6,546 nucleotides of DNA from Desulfofustis sp. (GCA_029287755.1 JARFQM010000468.1:1-6546), one strand, 5' to 3'. Counted from the first letter of the stretch, positions 1 to 6,546 are shown. A program made the numbers and translations. The notes: generated by a model not told the origin, from the sequence alone.

Positions 1-295
1 CCGGCCCGACGATCGAGCGGTCCACATGCGATTCGGCGGCAAAATGGACCACCGTGTCGATCCGTTCCTGGTCGAACAGGGAGGAGACCAGTGCTTGATC
101 GCAGATATCACCTTTAACAAAGCGGTAGGTCGCCTTCTCTCTAATACCGCTGAGATTTTTCAGGTTGCCGGCGTAGGTCAGCAAATCTAGATTTATCACC
201 CGCCAGCTCGGACGTGTGTCGGCGACCAGCTGAATAAAATTACTGCCGATGAAGCCGCAGCCGCCGGTCACCAGCACATTTCTTTGTTTTCCCAT
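1..295 (-). CDS. rmlB: dTDP-glucose 4,6-dehydratase, N-terminal part (cut by window edge)
   Basis: The enzyme converts dTDP-glucose to dTDP-4-keto-6-deoxyglucose, the second step toward dTDP-rhamnose and other deoxysugars for surface polysaccharides. It is a cytoplasmic, NAD-dependent member of the extended short-chain dehydrogenase family. I translated the first 98 codons. They show the Rossmann nucleotide-binding motif TGGCGFIG (residues 10-17, three conserved glycines), the NLDLLTYAGN segment (35-44) whose Asp37 would contact the NAD ribose, and HFAAESHVDRSI (84-95), which is characteristic of RmlB. The usual Ala of the TGGAGFIG motif is Cys13 here. The active-site Tyr-Lys pair lies beyond the edge. 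ATG at 295 is the only sensible start. An AGGA precedes it at an unusually short spacing of about 2 nt. A less likely alternative is a related NDP-sugar epimerase. The gene is divergent from prfC and probably belongs to a sugar cluster to the left. Confidence 0.93.
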   Translation of the reverse strand, partial: MGKQRNVLVTGGCGFIGSNFIQLVADTRPSWRVINLDLLTYAGNLKNLSGIREKATYRFVKGDICDQALVSSLFDQERIDTVVHFAAESHVDRSIVGP

Positions 296-319
296 CTTCC
301 TGGTAGAATAAAAGTTGCA

Positions 320-348
320 ATAATTTCAAAAAAACCTATCCTTTTCAA
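320..348 (-). promoter_or_regulatory. Candidate sigma-70 promoter for rmlB
   Basis: Read on the minus strand there is a -35-like TTGAAA (348-343, 5 of 6 to consensus), a 17-nt spacer, and a -10-like AATTAT (325-320, 4 of 6). Transcription would start near 313 and give a leader of roughly 18 nt before the rmlB ATG. The region is AT-rich, so chance matches are possible. The call rests on spacing and position only. Confidence 0.4.
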
Positions 349-415
349 TTTTTCGAAGTAACGCAACAATACCGATTAGTGCCGAATTCGCAAAGGACAT
401 TTTCACTAATGACGG

Positions 416-548
416 CCTTGAAAAATGAGATTTTTTATTCAAAATCAAGGCGCGTGCTGAACTTTTACCGCAGGCATAGAAGTGATATGCCGAGGAGTAA
501 ATTTTCACACGCCACGCAGAGTTTGGGTAAAGAGACCATTTTTCAAGG
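416..548. repeat. 133-bp interrupted palindrome, probable dispersed (MITE/REP-like) element
   Basis: This segment is symmetric about base 482. The outer arms are a perfect 12-bp inverted repeat, CCTTGAAAAATG (416-427) against 537-548. Going inward, 434-446 pairs with 519-531 (12 of 13 if G-U is allowed), 452-456 with 508-512, 458-461 with 504-507, 464-468 with 497-501, and GGCATA (473-478) with TATGCC (486-491). The 7-nt loop is GAAGTGA. Short internal loops separate the stems, so the plus-strand RNA could form one long, miRNA-precursor-like hairpin. I see no flanking target-site duplication and no coding content; a 93-codon minus-strand frame across it looks spurious. The palindrome itself is directly visible. 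That it is a mobile or dispersed element is inference. It could instead be a cis-acting leader of prfC. Confidence 0.75.
545..548 (+). promoter_or_regulatory. prfC Shine-Dalgarno inside the palindrome arm
   Basis: AAGG lies 6 nt before the prfC ATG at 555 and is the only good ribosome-binding sequence there. These bases are the last four of the palindrome's right arm and pair with CCTT at 416-419. In a transcript that begins upstream of 416 the site could be held in the outer 12-bp stem. Whether transcription starts that far upstream is not known. Confidence 0.6.
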
Positions 549-554
549 TAGCCT

Positions 555-2141
555 ATGAGTTCCCGTTTGAACAAGGAAGTCGAGAGACGTCGGACGTTTG
601 GCATCATCAGTCATCCGGACGCCGGTAAAACGACTCTGACCGAAAAGCTTCTGCTCTACGGCGGCGCCATAAATCTGGCCGGTGCGGTCAAGTCACGCAA
701 GGCTGAGAGGCATGCCACCAGCGACTGGATGGCAATCGAACGGGAGCGCGGCATCTCGGTCACCACTTCGGTAATGAAATTCACCTACCGCGATTACGAA
801 GTCAACCTGCTCGACACTCCAGGTCACCAGGACTTCTCTGAAGACACCTACCGGGTGCTCACGGCGGTCGACTCGGCGGTAATGGTGATCGACAGTGCCA
901 AGGGCGTGGAGACCCAGACGGAAAAATTGATGGAGGTCTGCAGGATGCGCAATACCCCGCTGATCACCTTCATCAACAAACTCGACCGTGAAGGGCGCAG
1001 CCCCTTGGAGTTGCTCGATGAAATCGAGGAAAAACTGCAAATCGAGTGCACCCCGCTGTCCTGGCCGATTGGCATGGGCAAGCGGTTCAAAGGCGTCTAC
1101 AACCTCTACAGGAAGGAACTGAAACTTTTTTCCCCCGGTTCCGAGATCAGGAGCCAGCAGGCCATCACCATCTCGGATATCGACGACCCGAAACTCGACG
1201 AGTTGATCGGCGACCAGGCGGCAGATTTAAGAGATGAAATAGAGCTTCTAGAAGGGGCCGCCAACCCGTTTGAATACAGCCACTATCTCAAAGGCAACCA
1301 GACCCCGGTATTCTTCGGCAGCGCCATCAACAATTTTGGAGTCCAGGAAATGCTTGACACCTTCGTCGAAATGGCCCCCGCGCCCGCGGGTCGAAAGACG
1401 CTGTCCAGGGTGGTAGAGCCAGTGGAAGACCAGTTCTCCGGTTTCGTGTTCAAGATCCAGGCCAATATGAATCCCGCCCACCGTGACCGAATTGCCTTCA
1501 TGCGCATCTGCTCGGGGGTTTTCAAAAAAGGCATGAAAGTCCGCCACCACCGGCTCGGCAAAGAGATCAACCTGGCCAATGCCATCATCTTCATGGCCCA
1601 GGACCGGGAGAATGTCGACGAGGCCTGGCCAGGCGACATCATCGGCCTGCCCAACCACGGCACCATCAAGATCGGCGATACCTTCACCAGCAAAGAAGCG
1701 CTGAAATTCACCGGCATCCCCAACTTCGCCCCCGAACATTTTCGCCGGGTTCTGCTCAAGAATCCGCTGAAGATGAAGCAGCTCCAGAAAGGACTGGTCC
1801 AACTCGCCGAGGAAGGCGCGATACAGGTGTTTCACCCGCTGATCGGTTCCGACTACATCATGGGTGCTGTGGGTGTCCTGCAGTTCGAGGTCACCATGGC
1901 CCGGCTGAAAAACGAATATGGAGTCGATGCGGTCTACGAACCGGTGAATTCACGGGCTGCCCGCTGGGTGAGCTGCGCCGATAAAAAGAAGATGACGGAG
2001 TTCGAACGGGCCAACCAGTCGAGCCTTGCCCGGGACGCCGAAGGGTTCCTTACCTACCTGGCCGACAGCGAATGGATGCTCAATTACTTTATGGAAAAAT
2101 GGCCCGATATAGAGTTCCACAAAACCCGTGAAAACGTGTAG
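555..2141 (+). CDS. prfC: Peptide chain release factor 3 (RF3), translational GTPase
   Basis: RF3 is a cytoplasmic GTPase that recycles release factors RF1 and RF2 from the ribosome after peptide release. At 528 residues it is full length (the E. coli protein is 529). GTP-binding motifs are intact: G1 HPDAGKTT (20-27), G2 around RGISVTT (65-71), G3 DTPGHQDF (87-94), and G4 NKLD (141-144). The G domain is followed by an EF-Tu-like beta-barrel domain II (about 290-380, starting [12 protein letters not shown] at 294) and an RF3-specific C-terminal domain from about 387. The RF3-type P-loop [10 protein letters not shown], with its following [12 protein letters not shown] segment, separates it from EF-G and from LepA or TypA. 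The start at 555 has an AAGG 6 nt upstream and gives the family's usual N-terminus leading to [10 protein letters not shown]. The gene appears monocistronic, with a palindromic element on each side. Confidence 0.97.
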   Translation: MSSRLNKEVERRRTFGIISHPDAGKTTLTEKLLLYGGAINLAGAVKSRKAERHATSDWMAIERERGISVTTSVMKFTYRDYEVNLLDTPGHQDFSEDTYRVLTAVDSAVMVIDSAKGVETQTEKLMEVCRMRNTPLITFINKLDREGRSPLELLDEIEEKLQIECTPLSWPIGMGKRFKGVYNLYRKELKLFSPGSEIRSQQAITISDIDDPKLDELIGDQAADLRDEIELLEGAANPFEYSHYLKGNQTPVFFGSAINNFGVQEMLDTFVEMAPAPAGRKTLSRVVEPVEDQFSGFVFKIQANMNPAHRDRIAFMRICSGVFKKGMKVRHHRLGKEINLANAIIFMAQDRENVDEAWPGDIIGLPNHGTIKIGDTFTSKEALKFTGIPNFAPEHFRRVLLKNPLKMKQLQKGLVQLAEEGAIQVFHPLIGSDYIMGAVGVLQFEVTMARLKNEYGVDAVYEPVNSRAARWVSCADKKKMTEFERANQSSLARDAEGFLTYLADSEWMLNYFMEKWPDIEFHKTRENV

Positions 2142-2187
2142 TTCCCCGATCCTATCCGCTTGATTGAGCGTGTTCCAACACTGCGAG

Positions 2188-2274
2188 GGGGACACACTAC
2201 CCATCGTGCGCCAATGTAAAGATTACCTTGGCACACAAACAAGAGATTAGGGACACGATGGGTAGTGTGTCCCC
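2188..2274. repeat. REP/MITE-like element with 21-bp perfect inverted ends
   Basis: The left arm 2188-2208 (starts GGGGACACACTACCC) and the right arm 2254-2274 are exact reverse complements over 21 bp. They enclose 45 nt. Inside is a second, off-centre hairpin: GCCAA (2210-2214) with TTGGC (2228-2232), then GTAA (2216-2219) with TTAC (2223-2226), one mismatch between them and a three-base AGA loop. The element lies between the convergent ends of prfC and the UPF0251 gene. Perfect long arms around a nested hairpin fit non-autonomous elements of the REP/BIME type, which are moved by Y1 (RAYT) transposases. No transposase gene is present and no clear target duplication is visible. The inverted repeat is certain; the element class is inference. 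Confidence 0.75.
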
Positions 2275-2278
2275 TTTT
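2250..2278 (+). terminator. Possible intrinsic terminator after prfC
   Basis: GGGACAC (2250-2256) and GTGTCCC (2267-2273) form a 7-bp GC-rich stem with a 10-nt loop, followed by C and four T residues (2275-2278). It lies about 110 nt after the prfC stop. The T-run exists only on the plus strand, so it would serve prfC and not the converging gene. The same bases also belong to the right arm of the larger inverted repeat, so the two foldings compete. Confidence 0.45.
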
Positions 2279-2348
2279 ATTCTCCCAGATTGTCTCAAGA
2301 ATCCGAGTTTAATACGGTAAGGTAAAGAGGGCGAAACAGAGCCGCTAC

Positions 2349-2636
2349 TCAGCTCTCGGAGTCGACGAAGACCAGCGCCTGACCTTCGGTCAGCGCTTGC
2401 GCCGTCTTTTTGCGGGCGCCGGTGATGATGCGCTGGACCGTGCCCCGGGATACGCCCATCCTGGCGCCGGCTTCTTCCTGGGTCAAGCCTTCGAAATCGC
2501 AGAGCCTCAGGGCCTCCAGCTCATCGCGGTGAAGGTCGACCTGGTGCAGCTCAGTCAGCGGAGTTCCGGTTGGTTTGAAGGCGCGTCCGCAGAAGTTGCC
2601 TTCACAGTGTCTGAGTTTCTTGGGCCGTGGGGACAT
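2349..2636 (-). CDS. UPF0251 (DUF134) family helix-turn-helix protein
   Basis: This 95-residue protein matches the UPF0251 (DUF134, COG1342) pattern: an N-terminal SPRPKKLRHC, the FKPTGTPLTEL block (20-30), the DELEALRLCDFEGL block (38-51), then a sigma-factor-like helix-turn-helix at about 51-71 (LTQEEAGARMGVSRGTVQRI) and a basic helix up to about 82. Members are predicted DNA-binding regulators whose targets are generally uncharacterised. Cysteines at 11, 16 and 46 are notable in so small a protein, and a metal or redox role is possible but unproven. The start at 2636 gives the family's conserved N-terminus, but no strong Shine-Dalgarno lies before it. The gene converges with prfC and diverges from the DUF4390 gene, so it could act on that neighbour, though nothing in the sequence shows this. 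Confidence 0.9.
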   Translation of the reverse strand: MSPRPKKLRHCEGNFCGRAFKPTGTPLTELHQVDLHRDELEALRLCDFEGLTQEEAGARMGVSRGTVQRIITGARKKTAQALTEGQALVFVDSES

Positions 2637-2689
2637 ATCGTGTGATGAAAATTCTTAACCTGGCGTGTTGATTAAAGCCGTGTTAGCGA

Positions 2690-2718
2690 TATATACAGAC
2701 ATATGCTCAAAAAAGCAA
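2690..2718 (-). promoter_or_regulatory. Candidate promoter for the UPF0251 gene
   Basis: On the minus strand, TTGCTT (2718-2713, 3 of 6 to the -35 consensus) is followed after 17 nt by TATATA (2695-2690, 4 of 6 to the -10 consensus). Transcription would start roughly 45-50 nt before the ATG at 2636. This is a weak match in an AT-rich patch. I found no convincing promoter on the plus strand for the operon that starts at 2847. Confidence 0.3.
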
Positions 2719-2823
2719 CTCCATCTTGAAACAGAGTCCGTCAGCATGGCAACAAGCCGTAGACATCACCACTATTATCAAGTAGAGTAGGAGCGATTCT
2801 CAAACAATAACAATCCCTTTGGG

Positions 2824-2876
2824 CTGCCGATGTAGTCGGCGGCAGGATGGTTGAGACAAAGAGATTGCTTCTCTTT
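2824..2876 (+). promoter_or_regulatory. Two small hairpins around the alternative starts of the DUF4390 gene
   Basis: CTGCCGA (2824-2830) pairs with TCGGCGG (2836-2842), including one G-U pair, with a 5-nt loop. It ends 4 nt before the upstream ATG at 2847. AAAGAGA (2858-2864) pairs exactly with TCTCTTT (2870-2876), with loop TTGCT, and ends 6 nt before the second in-frame ATG at 2883. The foldings are visible; any effect on translation is inference. Confidence 0.35.
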
Positions 2877-3476
2877 CACACTATGAATTTTACAAAGCCG
2901 ATTATCCGCGCACTCTTCTGTACACTGCTTCTGTTATTCCCGCTTGGTGCGTCTGAGGGTCAAAGTGCGAATGGAGAGAAAATCAGCGGACCTCATTTTA
3001 CCGACATGATAGTCACCACCTCTGAAACCGATCTGCTCTTTTTCGGCGAGTTGAAAAACAGTTTGACCACCGAGATGATCGACGGCCTGCACAGTGGAAT
3101 TCCGGTACAATTCTCCTTTTTCGTCAAACTCGAAAAGGTCGAGTCGAACTGGCCCGACGACACACTCACCAGCCTGGAATTTTCCCATTCCCTCACCTAC
3201 GACAGTCTAAAACAGCTCTATACCGTTGAAACCGAGGAAATCAGCAAAAAGAACCACACCGTGAAGACCCTGGATGAGGCGCTGACGCTGATCAATGAGG
3301 TCAACGGGTTGAAGATCGTTGCACTTGAAGAACTCGAGCCGGATCAAACCTATCGACTACGGGTCAAGGCCGATCTCTACAAGAAGACGCTTCCCCTGAG
3401 TCTGCGCAGTGTCATTCCCTTCGTCTCCTGGTGGGACCTGAAAACCGACTGGCACTCCATAGAGTTCATCTATTAG
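2847..3476 (+). CDS. DUF4390 domain protein, secreted or periplasmic
   Basis: The protein of 209 residues (197 from the second start) matches the pattern of DUF4390 proteins, which have no established function and are often encoded just before an NtrY-type kinase. A signal peptide is evident: from Met13, a short basic segment (NFTKPIIRA) leads to the hydrophobic core LFCTLLLLFPLG and a likely cleavage region near ASEGQSA. The mature part is beta-rich, with a segment FFGELKNSLTTEMIDGLHSGIPVQ (about 66-89) and a C-terminus of SVIPFVSWWDLKTDW followed by HSIEFIY. The start is uncertain. ATG 2847 has an AGG directly adjacent, which is too close to serve. ATG 2883 has no clear ribosome site but gives a more typical signal peptide. 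The stop lies 15 nt before the kinase start, so the two are probably co-transcribed. It may modulate the kinase's periplasmic domain, but this is only inferred from position. Confidence 0.82.
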   Translation: MVETKRLLLFHTMNFTKPIIRALFCTLLLLFPLGASEGQSANGEKISGPHFTDMIVTTSETDLLFFGELKNSLTTEMIDGLHSGIPVQFSFFVKLEKVESNWPDDTLTSLEFSHSLTYDSLKQLYTVETEEISKKNHTVKTLDEALTLINEVNGLKIVALEELEPDQTYRLRVKADLYKKTLPLSLRSVIPFVSWWDLKTDWHSIEFIY

Positions 3477-3491
3477 GCGGAGAATCGGTGC

Positions 3492-5828
3492 ATGGCAGGA
3501 CAAGACGGCTTCCGTATTAGCAATCGTTCAGCGGCGGACATCATAGCGCTGCCTCCGGAGACCACCATCGAGCAGCGGCGCCACAAGAGAAAGCTGGTCA
3601 ACCGGATCATCGTTTTCTGCCTCTGTCTGATTCCGCTCTTTATCTGGCTGCAGGGAAGGCTCTTTGAGAAGGACATTCAGCTTCCGGTCAACTCCAATAT
3701 CGCCATTTTCGCGCTGATCAACCTCAACGTCATCCTGGTCCTGGTTGTCCTCTTCCTGGTCCTGCGCTACCTGGCGGAGCTGATATTCGAGCGCAAAAGC
3801 AACGTCATGGGGAGCAGGCTGCGCACCAAGCTGGTGGTCTCCTTTCTCTGCCTCTCACTGCTGCCCACCATTCTGCTTTTTTTCGTGGCCCTGCAGTTTA
3901 TCTCCTCAAGCGTGGACTACTGGTTCAACTCGAGTATCGAGCAATCCCTGCAGGAATCGCTCGGTCTGGCGCGTTCGGTAATTGAAGACACCGGCAGTCA
4001 TGCCGCCGACAGCTCCGAGAGAATCGCCACCAAGATGGATGGTTACAAGGTTGACTCTCTGAGTAAAGAGGCGCTGACCCATCTGTTAAATCAGATGCTC
4101 TACCTGACCCCGGCCTCCATACCGTCAATGCTTACCCTGCGTGTCGATCAGGCTGACATCGAAGTAACCGTTGCCACCAGAGGACTCCGGGCCATCGCCC
4201 CGCCCCAAATACCGGTGGAGACGCTGCAGAAGGTCCGCACGGGCAAAGAAGCCGAATCAATTATCCAGAAAACCGAACGGGGAGACCTGGTGCGGCATGT
4301 GAGCACCGTCACTCTGGGGCCGTCACCCGGTATCACCGGCATCCTGGTCACTTCCCTGCTCATCGACCAGGACAAATTGGATAGCATGACCCGCATTTCC
4401 GGCGGTATCGAGGATTACCAGCAGCTCATCCACCTCAAGGATCCGTTCAAATTCTGGCTGCTGCTGATTCTGCTCATCGTGACCCTGCTTATCGTCTTTG
4501 CCGCCATCTGGTTCGGCCTGCGCATTGCCCGCACCATAACCGAGCCGGTAGACAGGCTGGCCTCGGCCACCAAGCGCATCTCCGAGGGCGACTTCGAGTT
4601 CACCATCAAGGAGTCCTCCGACGACGAAATCGGCCAGCTGGTCACCTCCTTCAATACGATGACCAGCAACATCAACACCAGCAACAAGCAACTGGCCGAA
4701 ACCCATGCAGCACTGGAGGCGAGTTCCCAGGAGTCTGAGCAGCGCCGGCGCTATACCGAGATCATTTTGCAGAATGTCTCCGCCGGCGTGGTCTCGCTTG
4801 ACGATCACGGGCGGATCACCACGATCAACAATTTCGCCGCCAAACTACTGCGTATCGACCGCAGGAAATTCATAGGCCTCACCTACAGGGAGGCGCTGCC
4901 GCGCGAGTATACCCATATTCTCGACCGTTTCATCGAAGAATTGTACACCACCGGCAAGATGTCCATCGAGCAGCACCTGAAAGTGAGCATCAACCGGGTG
5001 CGGCTGTCTTTGCTGATCAATTTTACCCGGCTCGAAAACGACGAGGGGGTCCCCATCGGTTTCGTCCTGGTGTTCGACGACCTCACCAAGATCGAACGCA
5101 TGCAGCGCATGGCTGCCTGGCGTGAGGTGGCCAGGCGCATCGCCCACGAAATCAAGAACCCCCTGACCCCCATCCAGCTCTCCGCCCAGCGTCTGCGCAA
5201 ACGCTACCCGGAGATTCTCCAGGAAGAGGACTCCGTCTTTGACCGCTGCACCGACACCATCATCACCCAGGTCGATGCCCTCAAGCAACTGGTTAGCGAA
5301 TTTTCCCAATTTGCCAGAATGCCCAAGATCAATAAATCTCCCGATGATCTGGTGGCCCTGGCCGCGGATACCCTGGTGCTCTATCAGGAAGCTCACAAGC
5401 ATATCGAATTCACCCTGAGAGTTGAGCATGAGATTCCGATATTTGATTTCGACGGCGAGCAGATCAAGCGCTGTCTGATCAACCTGCTCGATAATGGGGT
5501 TGCCGTTTTACCCGACGGCGGCAACATAGATGTGGAACTGGCAGTCAATATGTTCGCCCAGTCGGTACTGCTCAAAGTTATCGACGACGGTCCCGGAATC
5601 AGCAAGGAACACAAACTCAGGCTTTTTGAACCCTATTTTTCGACCAAGAAAACCGGAACAGGTCTGGGGCTGGCCATCGTCTCCACCGTCGTCAACGACC
5701 ATGGCGGCTATATCCGGGTCCAGGACAACACGCCAAGCGGTACGATTTTCACCATCGAGCTGCCTCTGACCAGCAACAGCGGCTTCGCCAGCCACGGTTC
5801 CGAGATGTATCCTGACACCGGTGACTGA
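3492..5828 (+). CDS. ntrY: NtrY-type membrane sensor histidine kinase
   Basis: This 778-residue inner-membrane kinase would autophosphorylate on histidine and pass the phosphate to the regulator encoded next. After a cytoplasmic N-terminus come three membrane segments (about 37-54, 70-92, 113-137), a large periplasmic sensor region (about 138-318), and a fourth segment (321-343). A HAMP domain follows (341-394, with DEIGQL at 378-383), then a short helical linker and a PAS domain (about 424-530). The dimerisation domain has the H-box AHEIKNPLTPIQL with phospho-His552, a pattern typical of NtrY. The ATPase domain has the N-box NLLDN (664-668), DDGPG (698-702) and GTGLGL (722-727). The N-box continues GVAVL where AVEAL is usual. 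The ATG at 3492 has GGAG (3479-3482) 9 nt upstream. The signal cannot be read from sequence. The name is by architecture, and a role in nitrogen control is not shown. Confidence 0.93.
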   Translation: MAGQDGFRISNRSAADIIALPPETTIEQRRHKRKLVNRIIVFCLCLIPLFIWLQGRLFEKDIQLPVNSNIAIFALINLNVILVLVVLFLVLRYLAELIFERKSNVMGSRLRTKLVVSFLCLSLLPTILLFFVALQFISSSVDYWFNSSIEQSLQESLGLARSVIEDTGSHAADSSERIATKMDGYKVDSLSKEALTHLLNQMLYLTPASIPSMLTLRVDQADIEVTVATRGLRAIAPPQIPVETLQKVRTGKEAESIIQKTERGDLVRHVSTVTLGPSPGITGILVTSLLIDQDKLDSMTRISGGIEDYQQLIHLKDPFKFWLLLILLIVTLLIVFAAIWFGLRIARTITEPVDRLASATKRISEGDFEFTIKESSDDEIGQLVTSFNTMTSNINTSNKQLAETHAALEASSQESEQRRRYTEIILQNVSAGVVSLDDHGRITTINNFAAKLLRIDRRKFIGLTYREALPREYTHILDRFIEELYTTGKMSIEQHLKVSINRVRLSLLINFTRLENDEGVPIGFVLVFDDLTKIERMQRMAAWREVARRIAHEIKNPLTPIQLSAQRLRKRYPEILQEEDSVFDRCTDTIITQVDALKQLVSEFSQFARMPKINKSPDDLVALAADTLVLYQEAHKHIEFTLRVEHEIPIFDFDGEQIKRCLINLLDNGVAVLPDGGNIDVELAVNMFAQSVLLKVIDDGPGISKEHKLRLFEPYFSTKKTGTGLGLAIVSTVVNDHGGYIRVQDNTPSGTIFTIELPLTSNSGFASHGSEMYPDTGD

Positions 5829-5852
5829 TCCTGTGAACGCACACCTACTCCG

Positions 5853-6546
5853 ATGAACACGCAAATTCTCATTATCGACGATGAATCGGGCATCCGGGAT
5901 TCGCTTTCCGGAATTTTGCAAGATGAGGGATTTACGACCCTCACCGCACCGAGCGCCGAGGAGGGGTTGGAGCTGCTGGAAAACGAACACATCGGTCTGG
6001 TAATGCTCGACATCTGGCTGGGCGACGGCATGGACGGATTGACGGCGCTGCCCCGGATCAAGGAGCTTCAAGACATTCCCGTCATCATGATTTCCGGTCA
6101 CGGCAATATTGAAACGGCGGTCCAGGCAGTACACGGCGGCGCCCACGACTATATCGAAAAACCGCTCTCCTACGAGAAGGTAATCCTGTCGGTGGCCAGC
6201 GGCCTGCACTATGCCCGCCTGGAGAAGGAAAACCGGCTGCTGCGCGAGCGCTCGGCAAGAAGAGCGCACCTAACTGGTTCCTCGGAGATTAGCGCCGCAC
6301 TTCGCCAGCAGATCGAGATGGTCGCCCCGACCGACGCCTGGGTGCTCATCAGCGGCGAGCACGGCACCGGCAAGGGACTGGTAGCCCAGGCGATCCACGG
6401 CCTTTCGGCCAGCGCCGCACAGCCGATGATCGAAGTGAACTGTGCGGCTATCCCCGAAGAACTGATAGACTCGGAGCTCTTCGGGCATGTGAAGGGCTCG
6501 TTCACCGGAGCCCAGTCCAATAAGCAGGGCAAATTCGACCAGGCCG
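5853..6546 (+). CDS. ntrX: NtrX/NtrC-type sigma-54-dependent response regulator, N-terminal part (cut by window edge)
   Basis: I translated 231 codons before the edge. The receiver domain (1-about 120) has the acidic pair Asp9-Asp10, phospho-acceptor Asp53 in LDIWLGDGMDG, Ser81 and Lys103, all as expected for a functional receiver. The AAA+ domain begins near 140 with HLTGSSEIS. It shows a Walker A GEHGTGKG (168-175) and the sigma-54 contact loop as GSFTGA (215-220), where GAFTGA is usual. The preceding ELFGHVKG has Val213 where Glu is normal. Walker B and the DNA-binding domain lie off the window. Phosphorylation by the upstream kinase would be expected to drive activation of sigma-54 promoters. 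The gap to the kinase is 24 nt, consistent with one operon. No Shine-Dalgarno is obvious before ATG 5853, and no better in-frame start was seen. Confidence 0.93.
   Translation, partial: MNTQILIIDDESGIRDSLSGILQDEGFTTLTAPSAEEGLELLENEHIGLVMLDIWLGDGMDGLTALPRIKELQDIPVIMISGHGNIETAVQAVHGGAHDYIEKPLSYEKVILSVASGLHYARLEKENRLLRERSARRAHLTGSSEISAALRQQIEMVAPTDAWVLISGEHGTGKGLVAQAIHGLSASAAQPMIEVNCAAIPEELIDSELFGHVKGSFTGAQSNKQGKFDQA

Noticed and set aside
315..342. Plus-strand promoter TTGCAA-16 nt-TATCCT for prfC
   Set aside because: Both boxes match poorly. The overlapping minus-strand promoter for rmlB is the better explanation.
326..607. 93-codon minus-strand frame across the rmlB-prfC spacer
   Set aside because: It overlaps the start of prfC antisense and runs through the palindrome. 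No recognisable domain, and its sequence is explained by the repeat.
1248..1835. 195-codon minus-strand frame within prfC
   Set aside because: The plus strand here encodes RF3 domains II and III. The antisense product shows no recognisable motif.
2642..2846. Sigma-54 promoter for the kinase operon
   Set aside because: TGGC occurrences near 2671 and 2747 lack the correctly spaced GC of the -12 element.
4845..5429. 194-codon minus-strand frame within the kinase gene
   Set aside because: It is antisense to the PAS and histidine phosphotransfer domains and shows no family resemblance.
5508..6269. 253-codon minus-strand frame
   Set aside because: It is antisense to the kinase ATPase domain and the regulator receiver domain, both of which carry intact family motifs on the plus strand. 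Its composition looks like a codon-bias shadow.

Overview
The window looks like a chromosomal stretch of a moderately GC-rich Gram-negative proteobacterium. The best guess is a deltaproteobacterium / Desulfobacterota member, because a DUF4390-NtrY-NtrX gene set, a UPF0251 regulator and long palindromic intergenic repeats occur together. That assignment is inference from gene content, not a database result. It holds six protein-coding genes, two of them cut by the window edges, and no RNA gene, CRISPR array or intact transposase gene.

Left part (1-554): the first 98 codons of a dTDP-glucose 4,6-dehydratase (rmlB) run leftward off the edge, probably into a nucleotide-sugar or O-antigen cluster. 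A candidate sigma-70 promoter lies just upstream of it. Between rmlB and the divergent prfC is an AT-rich spacer. It carries a 133-bp interrupted palindrome (416-548), symmetric about base 482, whose far end supplies the Shine-Dalgarno sequence of prfC.

Centre (555-2846): prfC encodes full-length peptide chain release factor 3. Downstream, where prfC converges on a leftward gene, lies an 87-bp element with 21-bp perfect inverted ends and a nested hairpin (2188-2274). It looks like a REP/MITE-type repeat and could also act as the prfC terminator. The leftward gene encodes a small UPF0251 (DUF134) helix-turn-helix protein.

Right part (2847-6546): a rightward three-gene cluster encodes a secreted DUF4390 protein, a 778-residue NtrY-type sensor histidine kinase and an NtrX/NtrC-type sigma-54 activator cut by the right edge. 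Gaps are 15 and 24 nt, which suggests one operon. The kinase would sense an envelope or membrane signal and phosphorylate the regulator. The secreted protein is a candidate accessory on the periplasmic side, but its role is unknown. The most unusual material is in the two intergenic palindromic elements; the genes themselves are mostly conventional.
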